A stretch of DNA of 64,000 nt from positions 707,143,637-707,207,636 of the forward strand of contig CM066033.1 of the NCBI GenBank assembly GCA_033557465.1. The letters run 5' to 3'. The position numbers and the translations under genes were made by a program. The first letter of the stretch is position 1. Each line of letters begins with the position of its first letter. The notes below the pieces were generated by a model. It saw only the letters and a program-made list of their open reading frames with translations. It did no database searches and was not told the origin of the DNA. The DNA comes from Ichthyophis bannanicus. Lineage: Eukaryota > Chordata > Amphibia > Gymnophiona > Ichthyophiidae. Below are positions 40,459 to 52,565 of this stretch, one piece after another.

Positions 40459-43303
40459 TATGTAAGCATAGTTTGTCTACTTTGTCTGGAGGAGTAAGAG
40501 ATAGGGAGGCCAAATTGGCAAAAGGATGATGAGGGTATCAATTCAGGCCTTCTCTCCTAAACTACATCTGTGGTAGGATGTATAAACTGTATGGTTAATT
40601 TAGCTCACAGTAAACCCTAGAATGGCTTTAGCAGCTACACAATGTGAGTCCTTAAATATTCTTGAATAAAGACCCAGGCCCAATAGTATTTTTTTTCACT
40701 TTTCTGGTCAGCTTCTAAACTATGTTTTCTTTGAGTTTTACCCATTATTCAGGGGGACAAAACTGCTTAAAACATCCTAAATTTATGGAAAATTAGCAAA
40801 GTGAAAACAAACAGCAAGTACTTCACCTTGCTATGCCATGAGGCACAGAATATCCTCCTATGTCAAAACATGTTCTGGGTTGAGGAGAGCAGGGTGTCAA
40901 ATATTTTAAAATAAAAACAGGAGCCCATACATTAGGAATAGGTCTTACAATGGTGCTAAATCAAGTCATGATAGGCTTAAAAAAAACTTAATTTCAAAAA
41001 TTATGTGTGTGTAAAATCATAGCAATGGAATCAGATGTGCATTCCATAGACATAGCTGAGGAAACTGCTATCATGTGAAACTATCAAAATAATCCCACCA
41101 TTCATTCAGTTTCGATCTGCTGCATCACCACTGATATAGGATCCTGATAATTTCATTCAACCTGAGTATGTCTAGTTACTTAAAAATTAAACAAAGCAAA
41201 GGCCAGTTTTATTACCTTGGCATTTCAGAGCACCTGGTAATTTAGCACCATTCTAGATTTGTATCTGCTATACAGTTCAGCGTTCCACAATCACATGTTC
41301 TAGCCTAAAGGCTTCTACACTGTATCAGTGACATGCACCATGGTCTTACACTCTAACAGGTAGAATGAAAAACAGCCTACCATCAGTCCTTCAAGGCTCC
41401 TGCATATCAAAGCTAACATGATCTCACTACATTAAGTGCATTAAGTCATAAAGAAAAGAGAGGCAGGCTCATTCTTGGATCTATTCTGCTTTACCAGGAC
41501 ACTTTAGAAGAAAACAATAGGTAGGTCTTCATCTGCAATTTCAGTTTGTTTTAAGCTGAACAAAAGAGTTAAGAGTTACCTGCTAGAAACTTAAGGAATT
41601 ATCTGGTGCAGGGCCCTCTCCAACCAAAAAGCAGATGATGCAGCTCCATGATGTGAAAGTAGAGTTGGTGTAGATGTTTGCACTTAGTGGTGATGCACAA
41701 TGTGGTCAGGTTCTCTGCTAATGTCCCTATCACTCACCTGCTCCTTGAATTTATTTTGCTTTTAGAAGCGCCCCACCACATTAATAAGAGAAGTTTAACA
41801 TGTGCAAAGCAAACCAGCATATCCCAGCTTTCTGGGCCTTCTGCAGTGTCTTAGGTCTTGTTTAATGCATGGCTCATTTTTCAAAGAGTTGCTACCACCA
41901 TTGCAAGCCTCTGGCCAATGCAAGCTTTTATACAATGGTCACAGACCAGTAGACACCCCAACATTTGAAAGATGGAAGGAGGACTTAACCTTCCAGCAAA
42001 ATTCACTGGTATCAGGGAGCATGTCTGAAGGGAGACTATAACAAAAACTGGTGGTATGTGTAACCAATGGATGAGGATGAAATTCTTCCTAAAATCTGGC
42101 TTAAACATTTTTAATCGTTTATTTTGCATAGTGTGGCCTGGTACTAGCAGTGCCGGGGAAACTCAAATTACTATCATCCTCAGGTGGCCGAAAAGTCTAG
42201 ATTCAGAGTCATTATTACTCTGCCATCTACTTTACCTACATGTCACTTATTGTATTACTCTCTTTTTTTAGGTAATACCCATCACATATTCATTCTCTCC
42301 ATGTGATACTAGGAAATACTGCCATTATAGAATATTGCCTAGAATTAAGCCTTGTGCTATCATACATACGCATTAATACTAATCTTTGACCCAAATGAAA
42401 ATGACCAATCCTTATTGGACTGGGATTGTTTTAAGAAAGTACGTAGTTCCCAGGTACATGGGCCTCCTTTTTCATCAGACTGCAACTCAATGGGTTCACT
42501 GGCAGGCAAAGTAATGTGCTTCCAGATAGACGGATTTAAGCAACCCTGACTTTAGTTGAAAAGTACTACAAGGTCAGCTCTTTAGCATACATTTTTTAAC
42601 TCTTCACATTTTAATCAATGTTATACCAGGTACAGACAACACAGAGCCTATCTCAATTTTAAGCTCATGGAAAGCTTCTCTCTTAAAGGAAAGCCTTTCA
42701 TTTATCTGTAGGGGGTGGCAATATAGCACCCACTTGATCCTGCCTTAAAACATATCAGTAGCAGAAGCCAATTATTACAGATTTGTGAAGCTTAAAGTGA
42801 GGTCATGATCGAATGAGCTGTGTGCCAAAGCTCAATGAATAGCATCAGTGGCTGACCCTTTGCACTGCCACAAAAGAACTGACAACATCAGTCTGTTTCC
42901 CATAAGCTAAAATGCCAGTATGTAAGCAACCATGTGCTATTTTGTCTGCGAATTAGAGGCCAGCAGTGCAACCCTTATGACATCCCTTCACAGAAAAATT
43001 AACATTCTGTTGCTAGCAAAAATAACTCTCACTGCAGCAACAACCCTGGTATGACACTTTCAGAAGTAGCTCCTAAAAATAGTGAACATAAATATACTAT
43101 GAATCGAGGACAAGGCTTGTGGGATATACAGCCTCCCTTTAATCTCCTATATCTCCAAGTTCATGCCAGGTTTCCCTGCTGTAGCATCCAACTGGTGCTC
43201 AGTAGGCCAAAATCCTGCCAAGCTATTATGGTAGCCCCCATGTAATTCAGTTTTAACCACTATCAGCAGTCCTATCTGCAGTAAACATCAATCCTAGATA
43301 TAC

Positions 43304-43430
43304 GGGTATGTTTACTAAACCGGGTTAACGGTTAACCCGGGCTATCTGCCACTAGGTCCCATATTATTCAATGGGACATAGTTGCAGATAGCCCGGGTTA
43401 ACCGTTAGCCCGGTTTAGTAAATATACCCC
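43304..43430. mobile_element. Palindromic hairpin MITE
   Basis: About 127 bp, nearly all of it inverted repeat: GGGTATGTTTACTAAACCGG at the left and its near-complement at the right. Inner arms (GGTTAACGGTTAACCCGGGC) are themselves palindromic. The loop is about 40 bases. Superfamily not determined. Confidence 0.7.
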
Positions 43431-45224
43431 ATAGTGATACTTTATAAAACCTTCAAAACACTGAGGACAATGCTCCCCACTGTTATCAACAATTCAGGTC
43501 TGCTTTTTTGCTGCGTTAACCCCCCCCAAACCTTTCCTCTATGATCAGAATAGAAATGGAGTTCCAACGGCACTCTACGCAAACTGTTTCATTTTATAGG
43601 CAAGTTACAGTAAATTTTGGTTTGTTTGTAGCTATTGCAAAACCTGGCTAGAATACCTGTGCACGTCCAGTAGTTCACTCGCATCTCTAGCACCAGTGTA
43701 CTCATCCTGTCCCAAGATGCATCAGTGCGCTAGGGTGAGTATTCTCTCACCCTAAAGAAAAAAGAATGCATTGAGAGGTATTTAAATATATAGATAGAAT
43801 GAGACAATGTACAACTGTCAACAGACCACCACAGCAACATCCCAAAGTCTCTCAGCACTTCTGCGATTTAGGCATAAAAGTGGCAGGTGAGTATTTTCAA
43901 AACATACGAATAAATGTGTGCATCCAACTGGAAATGCAAACCTTGGCCAAAGTGCATGCGGCACATTCACAGAACGTACCACTATCCACCCACCTCCCTC
44001 AGCGAAGAAAAACCAGGGGAGACAGTGAAAAAGCGAACAGTTGCAAAGTGCTCCCAGTGCTGTAAGGCATGTGGGTTGGAGAGTGACCGCAATACAAAGC
44101 AAAGCCTCATCAGAGGAGAACAAGCATAGGACTTAAAGCTGATGTACACTGTAGGGGAACATATAAAAAAAGTGCATAGATTCCAACATAAAACCAGGGG
44201 GGTTGCATTACTGTTATTTTGTTTTTGAAGATCAATACTAACCTTGCAAACATGGAAAGAGTTTTTAAAGCCTGTTCGAATGTACTGCAAGACAGGGGTT
44301 TTTTTTTTGGGGGGGGGGGGGGTTAACATTTCTTCAGCTTAGGACATACTTCCAAGAAAGCAACAAATAAAACAACACTCTGGGTCCTGAAAATCTGCCT
44401 TTCCTCTAGAGACAGTCAACTATTCACCAAAATAGTTTGTGCTAGAAAGTTTAAAACTGTAGCCCTCCCACCCTACCCTTGCCATCAGTTTTTATATTTA
44501 TCCCTCCAACATTTCACACCCCCCACCCCAAACAATTTACCATTGGTAACTCAATTCTGTTATATTAATATGTACATCTTTAAAATATAGGCAAACTTCT
44601 TTTCAATGTAGATGCAGCTAAAGAAAATGGTAATTCTAAAAGGATGAATTGGTTATTGGGCTTGGCCATGACATCGTATTTAACAAGCAGCATGATCCCA
44701 TGTGAAGAGAGCAATGCACTAAGACTGAAGCAGCCAAACAGTATACTGGACACATATACAGGGTACTCATCCCCCCACCCCCTTCTGATAATTTCCCATA
44801 TCAAATAAACAAAACCCCAAAGCAGAATCCTAAATCAGTACAAGTTGATTAAAAATACATATTCTTTTCCTGTTATACATACAGCATTTGTAACACTAAT
44901 GGACAAAACAACCCCCTTGGGTGATTTTTGCTGCTCACGTCACATTAGTTCTTTACTGAAAATAAAGCTCATTCACTGTCCAGAGCTGTTTCTCTTGCTG
45001 TTGGATGATGTTCCTCTTGAACAATATTAGCTGCTGCTAAGGTGACCATGAAGCTGCACTCTTTTCACCCAACAGGATATGATGCCAGAAACAAACATGG
45101 TAGAATCCCAATTAATGAATCAAAATCAACCTGCCTCGTTTCTGCAACCCAAAGGGCAAGGGAGGTTAGATGTTGACCGCTTGGTGATGGTGCTGTAGGA
45201 GACAAACACTGTGTCCTTGCCTTG

Positions 45225-45477
45225 TTACATGTTATAAGCCACGTAGATGGGGTCCAGCTGGTCAGCCAAGAAACTGTCCCGCAGATGCATGCGTTGCTTC
45301 TCGCCTCGGGAGTTGATTGGAATGATTCCTGGATCCACCACCACCACCACTCCCACAATCAAGTAATGTTCTTCCAGAACTACATTAGTGACAAGAGGAA
45401 CTAAGTCCAGGGCTTCCTGCTCTGAGCCACATAGTTCTACTACCACCACGAGCAAATTGGTCCAAGTGAATACAGCA
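45225..45477 (-). CDS. DIP2B: DIP2 family, last coding exon
   Basis: The exon encodes 83 residues and a TAA stop, ending in the highly conserved C-terminus of disco-interacting protein 2: RGEKQRMHLRDSFLADQLDP followed by IYVAYNM. Upstream it reads VFTWTNLLVVVVELCGSEQE and TNVVLEEHYLIVGVVVVVDP. DIP2 proteins carry an N-terminal DMAP1-binding region and two adenylate-forming (AMP-ligase-like) domains; this is the end of the second. The acceptor is AG at 45478-45479 after a T-rich tract, and the exon starts with the third base of a codon. The paralogue is uncertain: ELCGSEQE and LRDSFL suggest DIP2B rather than A or C, from memory. The frame is intact, so the gene is probably live. All earlier exons lie beyond the window. 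Confidence 0.85.
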
Positions 45478-46147
45478 CTAGATTTACGGGAGGAAAAATA
45501 ATGAATCAGATCTTTATCAAATTTATAAAACAGTTTTTTAGCATTCATTTAATATATTTTTTTCTATAGATAATTAAACGAGCAATATGAAAGAAATACT
45601 GGGATAATGATTTTCAGTAAGTCAGGTGAAAGCAACACAATGCATTTGGCAATCACCTTTGATTTCAGTAAAAGTCAATTTATTTTAACAAAAGATACTG
45701 ATGAAGGGAATATACATAATAAATTAATGCAAGCAGGTACATGCCAACCACCAGCAAAGCAAAAGAAACAAAAAAAACAAAAGCCCCAAACTAGGTTTTT
45801 TTTTTTTTAATTCTTTCTTCTTGGCAGCCATACACATGGGATCTTTTTCAAAACCAAATATGGCCACGAAGATCCAGATGTTCCAAAGAGAGTTTCTATT
45901 TTGTGTGAGTGGAAAAAATATTCAGTACAACTGTAAAGTTCTCAGCATGCGATGCCCTTCCAGTTTGCAGTAGTCCACTCAGCAACTTTGATGTGTGAAA
46001 GAAGCTCTGCTTTTCTCTGTAGTCAAGCAAGATTGAATCAAGCACAAAAATCTATGACTCCTAAGCTCATGGCTGCTCAATCTCTGGAAGAATTGTTCTG
46101 CCATCGAGGAGCATATTACATGTAGGCAAAAGCTGAACAGTTCATAT
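45478..46147 (-). other. Start of the last DIP2 intron (3' side)
   Basis: No coding signal. The region next to the acceptor is T-rich on the minus strand, as expected of a polypyrimidine tract. A run of T at 45796-45809 and AT-rich sequence follow. Confidence 0.5.
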
Positions 46148-46300
46148 GGCCAGTAGGGCCGGCGCAAGAAGATGAAGCACCCTAGGCAGACCTCATCCAC
46201 TGCACCCCCACTCCCCCTCTGCAGCACCTATTGCTGCCGCCCCTCTCCAGGAACTGAAGTAGCGGCAATAGCCACAAACAGCTCCGCGGCGCTTACCTTA
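46148..46300. mobile_element. Possible hAT-derived fragment
   Basis: AGGGCCGGCGCAAGAAGATG followed by GCACCCTAGGCAGACC resembles the end of common hAT elements. No partner end with a matching 8-bp duplication was found nearby; a GGGCTGGCCCTG end at 50037-50048 might be related. Confidence 0.3.
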
Positions 46301-46719
46301 CAACTTTGGCACTGTGGAGCTGTTTGCTTTCACCCCTCGAACTGCCCGATACTGACTTCCTGTTTGCAAACAGGGACACCATTGAAAGAGGAAGTACAGG
46401 TATGGTCGAATAGCATTTGGTGAGAATGTAAAACAATTCTGTCCTTGTGTAAACTATCACATAGAAAACATCTCCCACTTTAAGGCATAGTATTGCCTTG
46501 AGGAAGGTTTCCTTGCTGCCAACAGAATTTCTTAAACTAGAAGTGGCAGCCTGTAGGGAACAATTAGATACAGCTCAACTTTCAGACACTGACTGCTAGG
46601 ACATTGAGACTAGGATGCAAGCATATGCCATGATTTTAAGTTAAGGTTGGGAGTAAAAGTTGAACCATTTTAGGAATGTGCATGGGTGGCGGCCCCCTTC
46701 CAACTGAAAAGCAGCTCTG

Positions 46720-46955
46720 TAATGAGGGGTCTCTTAAGATGAATGTGAAAGGGGACAGAATCAGGAGTAATCTGAGGAAATATTTTTTTATGGAAAGGGT
46801 GGTGGATGTGTAGAACAGCCTTCTAGGGTTGGTGGTGCAGACAAGAATTGTATATGAATTCAAAAAAGATTGTAGAACTTAACAGTTCTCATGGATGGAC
46901 AGACTAGATAGGCTGTATGATCTTTATCTGTCATCATTTTCTCTGTTTCTATGAG
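46720..46955 (+). pseudogene. CR1-like LINE C-terminal fragment and tail
   Basis: Plus-strand translation gives NLRKYFFMERVVDV and VYEFKKDCRT, the C-terminal end of a CR1/L2-type ORF2 (compare KRKYFFTQRVIKLWN and FKKGLDKF in the copy at 34003-34218). The tail GGACAGACTAGATAGGCTGT and CATTTTCTCTGTTTCTATGA is a typical LINE 3' end. Only the last about 75 codons are present. Confidence 0.65.
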
Positions 46956-47074
46956 GCCACTGAGGAGCTTATAGTTGGCCTTTACTGAAACTTCTGAAGT
47001 TCTTTCTACTGGAGCTACTGGTGGATATGCATAACAGCAAGACCAGGCCCATTATATTGTTAGCACATCCTTAT

Positions 47075-49507
47075 CAGGCAAGAAATGCCATACTGGGTCT
47101 AACCAAGGTCCATCAAGCCCAGTATCCTGTTTCCAATAGTGGTCAATCCAGGTCACAAGTACCTGACAGGTTCCTAAAAAGGTACATAAGGTTCAACAAT
47201 GCTTGTCCTGGGGTAAGCAGTGGATTTCTTGGATCCTCTTTAATAGTGCACTCCTCCAGGAACTTGTCTAAACCTTTTTTAAACTCAGCTGCATTAACAG
47301 CTTTTACTACATCCTCTGGCAACAAACTCCAGGGTTTGATTATGTGTTGAGTGAAAAAAAAATATTTTCTCATATTACTCTTAAATGGGTTACATTGTAG
47401 CTTCATTGCGTGTCCCCTAGTCTTTCTACTTTTTGATGGAGTAAACCACCTATCTACGTTTACTTGTTCTACTCCATTCATTAATTTATAGACCTCTATC
47501 GTATCTCCCCTCAGCCGTCTCTTTTCCAAGTTGAAGAACCCTAACCTTTTAAGCCTTTCCATCCCCTTTACCATTTTGGTGGCTCTTCTCTGTACCTTTT
47601 CTAATTCTGCTTTATCCTTTTAAAGATATGGTGACCAGAACTGAAGTCACACCAAGGAACGATACAGTGGCATTATAATAACCTTGGTTTTATTCTCCGT
47701 TCCTTTCCTTATGATTCCTAGAATTCTATTTGCTTTCTTGTCTGCCACTGCACACTAGGTGGAGGGTTTCAACATATTATCCACAATGATGCCAAATCTT
47801 TTTCTTGGGTGGTGGTTCCTAATGTGGAACCTTGCATTGTGTAACTTTGGTTTGGGTTTTTTTTCCCTAAGTGCATCATTTTGCACTTGTCCATGCTAAA
47901 TTTAATCTGCCATTTGGACAGCCAGTTTTCCCAATTTATCAAGGACCTTTTGCAATTTTTCACAATCCTCTTGTATCTTAAAAACTTTGAATAATTGTGT
48001 CTCATCTGTAAATCTGATCACTTCACTCATCATTCCCATTTTCAGGTCATTTATGAATATGTTAAAAAGCAGCGGGCACAGCATAGATTCCAGGGGTACT
48101 CCACTATTCATCTTTCTCCACTGAGAAAAACTGGCCATTTAGCCCTAGTCTCTGCTTTATTTTAACCAGTTCCTGATCCACAATAGTACACCGCCTCCTA
48201 TCCCATGGACTTTTAAAATTTCATCAAGAGTCTCTCATGAGAGACCATGTCAAAGGCTTTCTAAAAATCCAGATACACTATATCAACTGGCTCACCTTTG
48301 TCTACCTGTTTATTCACACCTTCAAAAAAATATAACAGATTAGTAAGACAAGATTTTCCTTGGCTAAATCTGTGTTGGGCTCTCTCCCATTAAACCACGA
48401 CTATCTATATGTTCAGTAATTTTATTCTTTATGGTTTCTACCATTTTGCTTAGTACTGCCATCAGGCTCACCGGTCTGTAGTTTTCTGGATCACCCCTGG
48501 AATCCTTTTTAAAAACTGGCGTTACACTTACCATCCTCCAGTCTTTAGGTACTACAGATGATTTCAATGATTGTTCACAGATTGCTAATAGTAAGTATGC
48601 AATATCATATTTCAATTCTTTTAACACCCTTGGATATATACCATTCGGTCCAGGTGATTTGCTACTCTTCAGTTTATCAAATAGTTGTAAAACATTTTCC
48701 CAGTTTATTGAATTTTCTTTCAATTCTTCTGATTCGTCATCTTTAAATACCATTTCAGGCATTAGTAACTTCCCTACATCATCTTCAGTAAGACCAAAGC
48801 AAAGAATTCAGTTTCTCTGCTATGGCCTTGTCCTCTCTTAATGCCCCTTTTAACCCTCTATCATCTAATGGTTCAACTGACTTTCTCACTGTTTGTTTTG
48901 CTACGAATGTACTTGAAAAAGTTTTTATGTGTTTTTGCTTCCACAGCAAGCTTTTTTTTCAAATTTTCTCTTTGCCTGCCTTATCAATGCCTTGCATCTA
49001 ACTTGCCAGTGCTTATGTTGTTTCCTGTTTTCATCATGTGGCTCATTTTTTTCCATTTCTTGAAATATGCTTTATTGGCTATAACAGCCTCTCTGACTTC
49101 ACCTTTAAACCATGCTGGCAGTTTTTTTTGTCTTCCTTCCACTTTTCTTAAAGCATGGAATACATCTGGTCTGGGCTTCCAAGAAAGTATTTTTAAACAA
49201 TGCCCATGCTATTTTTAACCTTTGCAGCTGCTCCTTTTATTTTTTCTTTAACTATTTTCCTCATTTTATCATAGTCTCCCTTTTGAAAGTTTAAAGGTAG
49301 TACTGTGGGTTTCCCTGCCGTCTTTCCTCCATTTATTAAATCAAATGTGATCATGCTATTATCACTATTGCCAAGTAGCCCCAACATCCTTATCTCTTGC
49401 ACCAGATCCTGTGTTACACTAAGGACTAGGTCCAAAATAGCTTCCCCTCTTGTTGGTTCATGAATCGGCTGCTCCAAGAAGCAGTCATTTATAGGCGTTT
49501 CAAGCAA
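47075..49507 (-). mobile_element. CR1-like LINE, long but decayed copy
   Basis: The same family as the copy at 33835: shared 3'UTR (plus strand GCCATACTGGGTCTAACCAA) and protein. From the right it contains the end of the endonuclease (49193-49507), the linker and RT. It extends at least 2.4 kb, further 5' than the other copy. Confidence 0.82.
47143..49507 (-). pseudogene. CR1-like ORF2 remnant (endonuclease end and RT)
   Basis: Segments in order: INDCFLEQPIHEPTRGEAIL and DLVLSVTQDLV (end of the endonuclease, 49507-49193); LKSSKSPGPNGIYPRVLKEL and WRMVSVTPVFKKDSRGDPEN then YRPVSL (RT fingers, 48762-48364); SGVPLESMLCPLLFNIFIND and SEVIRFTDETQLFKVF, where the catalytic FADD box is changed to FTDE (48138-47902); CKMMHLGKKNPNQSYTMQGS (48005-47769); RLKRLGFFNLEKRRLRGD and the C-terminus (47574-47143). 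Loss of the catalytic Asp pair and many frame breaks make it dead. Confidence 0.82.
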
Positions 49508-50139
49508 TAGTAAAGTAACTTGACATTTTCTTTGTTGACAAATATGTCTATTTGGTGAGTTCTCCAGTGCTAGGAAATGGAAAACTCATAGATCTAGTGA
49601 CCATTTGTGAGATTGAAGGAGTCTACTGAGTCTTTCATACGGTTTGCTTTCCAGGGTGATAGCTGGGTTTCAAATCATGCAATTCTAATTTGGGATCACA
49701 CAATCCCACATCTGTGCTGCTTCTCAACATAGTCAAAGGGATCCCACTCCACCATTGACACAGAACATTGCTCAAAGCCTGCACAAAAATTTTGGAGGGG
49801 GTGGGATGTGCAAGTACTCAGATTATGAGCCTTCTGGGGACATGGAAATACCAACTTACCTAATTGTAACTCGCCTTTAACTACTACTGGAAAGGTATGA
49901 GCTAAATATTAATAAAGAAGAACTGTAGCAGCATTGCTTTTGCCTGATGTATTGTTTGCCGACCATGCCAGGGCTGCATCACCCTTCCGCTCCCCCAAAT
50001 ATGCTGACCCAGTATGTCGTGTCTGTTAGGCGGTAGGGCTGGCCCTGTTATACAATGGAAGTAGTACATGGAAATATTTCTAATGAATATTAATATGATT
50101 TATCCTGAAAACCTAATGCACCTCTCCAGGACTGCAAAT
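49508..50139. other. Unassigned interval
   Basis: May include the 5' continuation of the CR1-like LINE. GGGCTGGCCCTG at 50037-50048 looks like a hAT end but has no certain partner. No coding signal. Confidence 0.35.
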
Positions 50140-50429
50140 TGTATTTATTTAACATCTTTTTTATACCGTCTTTCTACTAGTCAAGATGGTTTACAGAGAA
50201 CTTGGTATTCACAAACAAGATAACTCAACAATTGGTGAGAATTACAGAGAACATGGGTAGTTAAAATAAGAAGGTGAGCATCAGAATATGTGCAGGTGGG
50301 CTAATATATAGTGTGAGGTGGGGGGAGACCAATGCAGGGTTTTAACTCAACTTATGTACATTAATGGTAAAAATATGAGGTGAGGAAGGTATGTCTAGGT
50401 TATGTTGTTAGGAGTTTGGCCATTTGAGA
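50140..50429 (-). repeat. Short LINE/SINE-tail-like remnant
   Basis: TATTTAACATCTTTTTTATA followed by CCGTCTTTCTACTAGTCAAG resembles the 3' end found beside the L2 element at 50450-50500 (CTGCCTTTCTATAATAATCA). No ORF. Confidence 0.4.
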
Positions 50430-52565
50430 GATGGTTTATGGTTTATGGTTTATTCATTTGATAAAAACTGCCTTTCTATAATAATCAAGGCGGTGTACAA
50501 TAAAAAAATACATAAAATTTGGCCGAAGCCGGGAAAAGGAAAAGAAATGTACAAATTTATAAAATAGGAAAGAAAGAATAAAGAAAACAGAGACAAGACA
50601 GGACACAAGAGGCAGACTTACTGTACTGAGAGAGGGGGAATTCATACAAAAGGAGAGGGGATGTTGAATGCAAGGGAAAATAGGTGGGTCTTGAGGTTGT
50701 GTTTAAAAGTGACATACTGTGATTCCAGGCGAAGAGAGGAAGGGAGAGAATTCCAGAGAGCGGGACCAGCAAAGTAGAAGGCGGAGAGACGAGTGAGCTG
50801 TAAGTGGGCACGAGCAGGGGAAGGGAGGGCAAGGCGATTAAGATGAAAAGAGCGGGGAGTGTACCTAGGAGAATGAAAAGATAAAAGGTCAGCTAAGTAA
50901 GGAGGGGTACCAGTGTGTAAAACTTTGTGCAATAAGATTAACAGCTTAAATTGGGAACGAAAAGGAACAGGCAACCAGTGAAGATGGAGAAGTATAGGAG
51001 TGACATGATCGCGAAGAGAAGAGTGGGTGACAAGATGTGCAGCAGTGTTTTGTATACGTTGAAGCTGGGATACCTGATATTGAGGAAGACCAAGGAACAG
51101 GGAATTAGAAAAGTCAACGCGAGACATTACCAGAGATAAAACCAATGTGATCAGGGCTGAGGAAGAAAGGAAAGGGCGAATTGAGCGAATTTGTCGAAGA
51201 AAAAAGAATGAGGTTTTAGTGATATGGGAAATGTGTGTAGAGAAGGAAAGATCTGAGTCAAAGTGAACACCCAAATACCGAAAGGTGGAAACTAATGGGA
51301 CCGGAGAGTCAGAAAAAGAAGGGGCTAATGAGGGGGAAGGGCCACCGTGAGTGAACCATATAGCAAGAGTTTTGGTAAGATTCAAGTGAAGGCAATTAGA
51401 GGTGAGCCAGTTGGCGACGGAAGTGAGACAAGAGTTAAGGGGGGAAAGATCAGGGGAAGAGGGAGATGTGTGGTGAAGTAAAAGAATGTCGTCAGCATAG
51501 AAGAAAGCCGAAATACCTAACTGCTGTATAAGGAGAGCAAGAGGGGCCAAGAAAAGATTGAAAAGGAGAGGAGCGAGGACAGAACCCTGAGGAACACCAC
51601 AAGGGAGGTGCTGTGAGTCTGAAGGAGGGAGAGTAGGTGAGGAAGAGAGAACTGTACAAGAACGAGAGGAAAGAAAAGAGTGGAACCAGTGGTGAACTGT
51701 GCTGCAGAGACCAGCTTCCCGAAGACGGTGAAGAAGAAGGGAGTGATCTACCAAGTCAAAAGCCGCAGAGAGATCTAGAGCAACTGCCACTGAAATATCA
51801 CCGTGATCGTGAGCTACATGCAGTGCATTAGTGAAAGCAAGAAGAACAGTATCAACACTGTGCCCGGGGCGGAACCCAGATTGACGGGGGTGAAGAAAAT
51901 TAGTAGAATCAAGGTGGTGAGAAAGTTGAGCGAAGACAAATTTTTCCAGAAGTTTAGATAAGAAAGGAAGATTAGAAACAGGGCGATAGTTGGAAGGGAG
52001 AGAGGGATCTAGGGAAGGATTTTTCAGAATGGGACGAACCAAAGCGTGTTTCCAAGGGCTAGGGAAAGTTCCTGTGGATAGGCTGGAATTAAACATGGCT
52101 AGAATAGAGGGAAAAGCACCCAATGAAGGAGTGATGAGCCAAGAAGAAGGAATAGGATCAAGTGAGCAGGAAGTTTTTTTAGAAGAAGAGAGGAGATGGT
52201 GAAGTTCAGGCGCAGAAATAGGAGAAAAGGCAGCCCAAAAATGAGAGAGTTGAGAAACAGGTGGTGGGGAGGGAGCAGGGGGAGGGGAAGTAATAGGGGC
52301 AGGACATGAGGGTAGCTGATCCCTCAGTGAAGTGACCTTGGAGACAAAGAAAGAAGCTAATTGAGATGGGGATGGAGAAGACTGGGTAACAGGAGGGGCT
52401 GGTGAGGCATGCAAAGAGAGAAGAGAGCGAAAAGTAGAGTAAAGATGTCGAGTCTGGTTAGAAGCATGTGAGATAGTAGTAGAGAAGTAGTCCCGTTTAG
52501 CAGAATGGAGCTGAGCACGGTAGAAAGAATAGTGGGATTTGAAAGATGATAAACGGGCAGGAGAA
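50430..52565 (-). mobile_element. L2-clade LINE, 5'-truncated, RT frame intact
   Basis: The 3' end carries short tandem repeats (GGTTTAT units at 50433-50455), typical of L2-clade tails, and the RT frame at 50642-52414 is open over 590 codons. The endonuclease is absent, so the copy is 5'-truncated near 52565. Because a 5'-truncated copy is not selected, the open frame implies recent insertion, probably into the DIP2 intron. Confidence 0.85.
50642..52414 (-). CDS. L2-type reverse transcriptase (ORF2 C-terminal part)
   Basis: 590 codons without interruption. Motifs in order: SCSLDPIPSSWLITPSLGAF, WKHALVRPILKNPSLDPSLP with NYRPVSNLPFLSKLLEKFVF, QSGFRPGHSVDTVLLAFTNA, SVAVALDLSAAFDLVDHSLL (first catalytic Asp), LPCGVPQGSVLAPLLFNLFL, ISAFFYADDILLLHH (YADD box), then STFRYLGVHFDSDLSFSTHI and LHWLPVPFRSQFKLLILLHK near the C-terminus. 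The protein ends shortly after YVTFKHNLKTHLFSLAF. The N-terminal endonuclease that a whole ORF2 would have is missing. Confidence 0.88.
   Translation of the reverse strand: MHASPAPPVTQSSPSPSQLASFFVSKVTSLRDQLPSCPAPITSPPPAPSPPPVSQLSHFWAAFSPISAPELHHLLSSSKKTSCSLDPIPSSWLITPSLGAFPSILAMFNSSLSTGTFPSPWKHALVRPILKNPSLDPSLPSNYRPVSNLPFLSKLLEKFVFAQLSHHLDSTNFLHPRQSGFRPGHSVDTVLLAFTNALHVAHDHGDISVAVALDLSAAFDLVDHSLLLHRLREAGLCSTVHHWFHSFLSSRSCTVLSSSPTLPPSDSQHLPCGVPQGSVLAPLLFNLFLAPLALLIQQLGISAFFYADDILLLHHTSPSSPDLSPLNSCLTSVANWLTSNCLHLNLTKTLAIWFTHGGPSPSLAPSFSDSPVPLVSTFRYLGVHFDSDLSFSTHISHITKTSFFFLRQIRSIRPFLSSSALITLVLSLVMSRVDFSNSLFLGLPQYQVSQLQRIQNTAAHLVTHSSLRDHVTPILLHLHWLPVPFRSQFKLLILLHKVLHTGTPPYLADLLSFHSPRYTPRSFHLNRLALPSPARAHLQLTRLSAFYFAGPALWNSLPSSLRLESQYVTFKHNLKTHLFSLAFNIPSPFV

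Larger units (their letters stand above)
39140..45224 (-). other. Transposon-poor interval; probable DIP2 3'UTR and downstream DNA
   Basis: No coding frame longer than chance. It directly follows, on the minus strand, the stop codon of the DIP2 exon at 45225. AATAAA signals on the minus strand occur at 39328-39333 and 39495-39500. The interval contains two short MITEs (40286-40458, 43304-43430) and a G-tract at 44310. The scarcity of large elements compared with both flanks fits a transcribed UTR. How far the transcript really extends cannot be judged. Confidence 0.45.

Noticed and set aside
43799..44329. Overlapping short ORFs on both strands in the DIP2-proximal region
   Set aside because: No recognisable motif, no consistent frame and short length.
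46148..50048. A single hAT element from 46148 to 50048 with a LINE inside
   Set aside because: End sequences match only loosely and flanking 8-mers do not agree.
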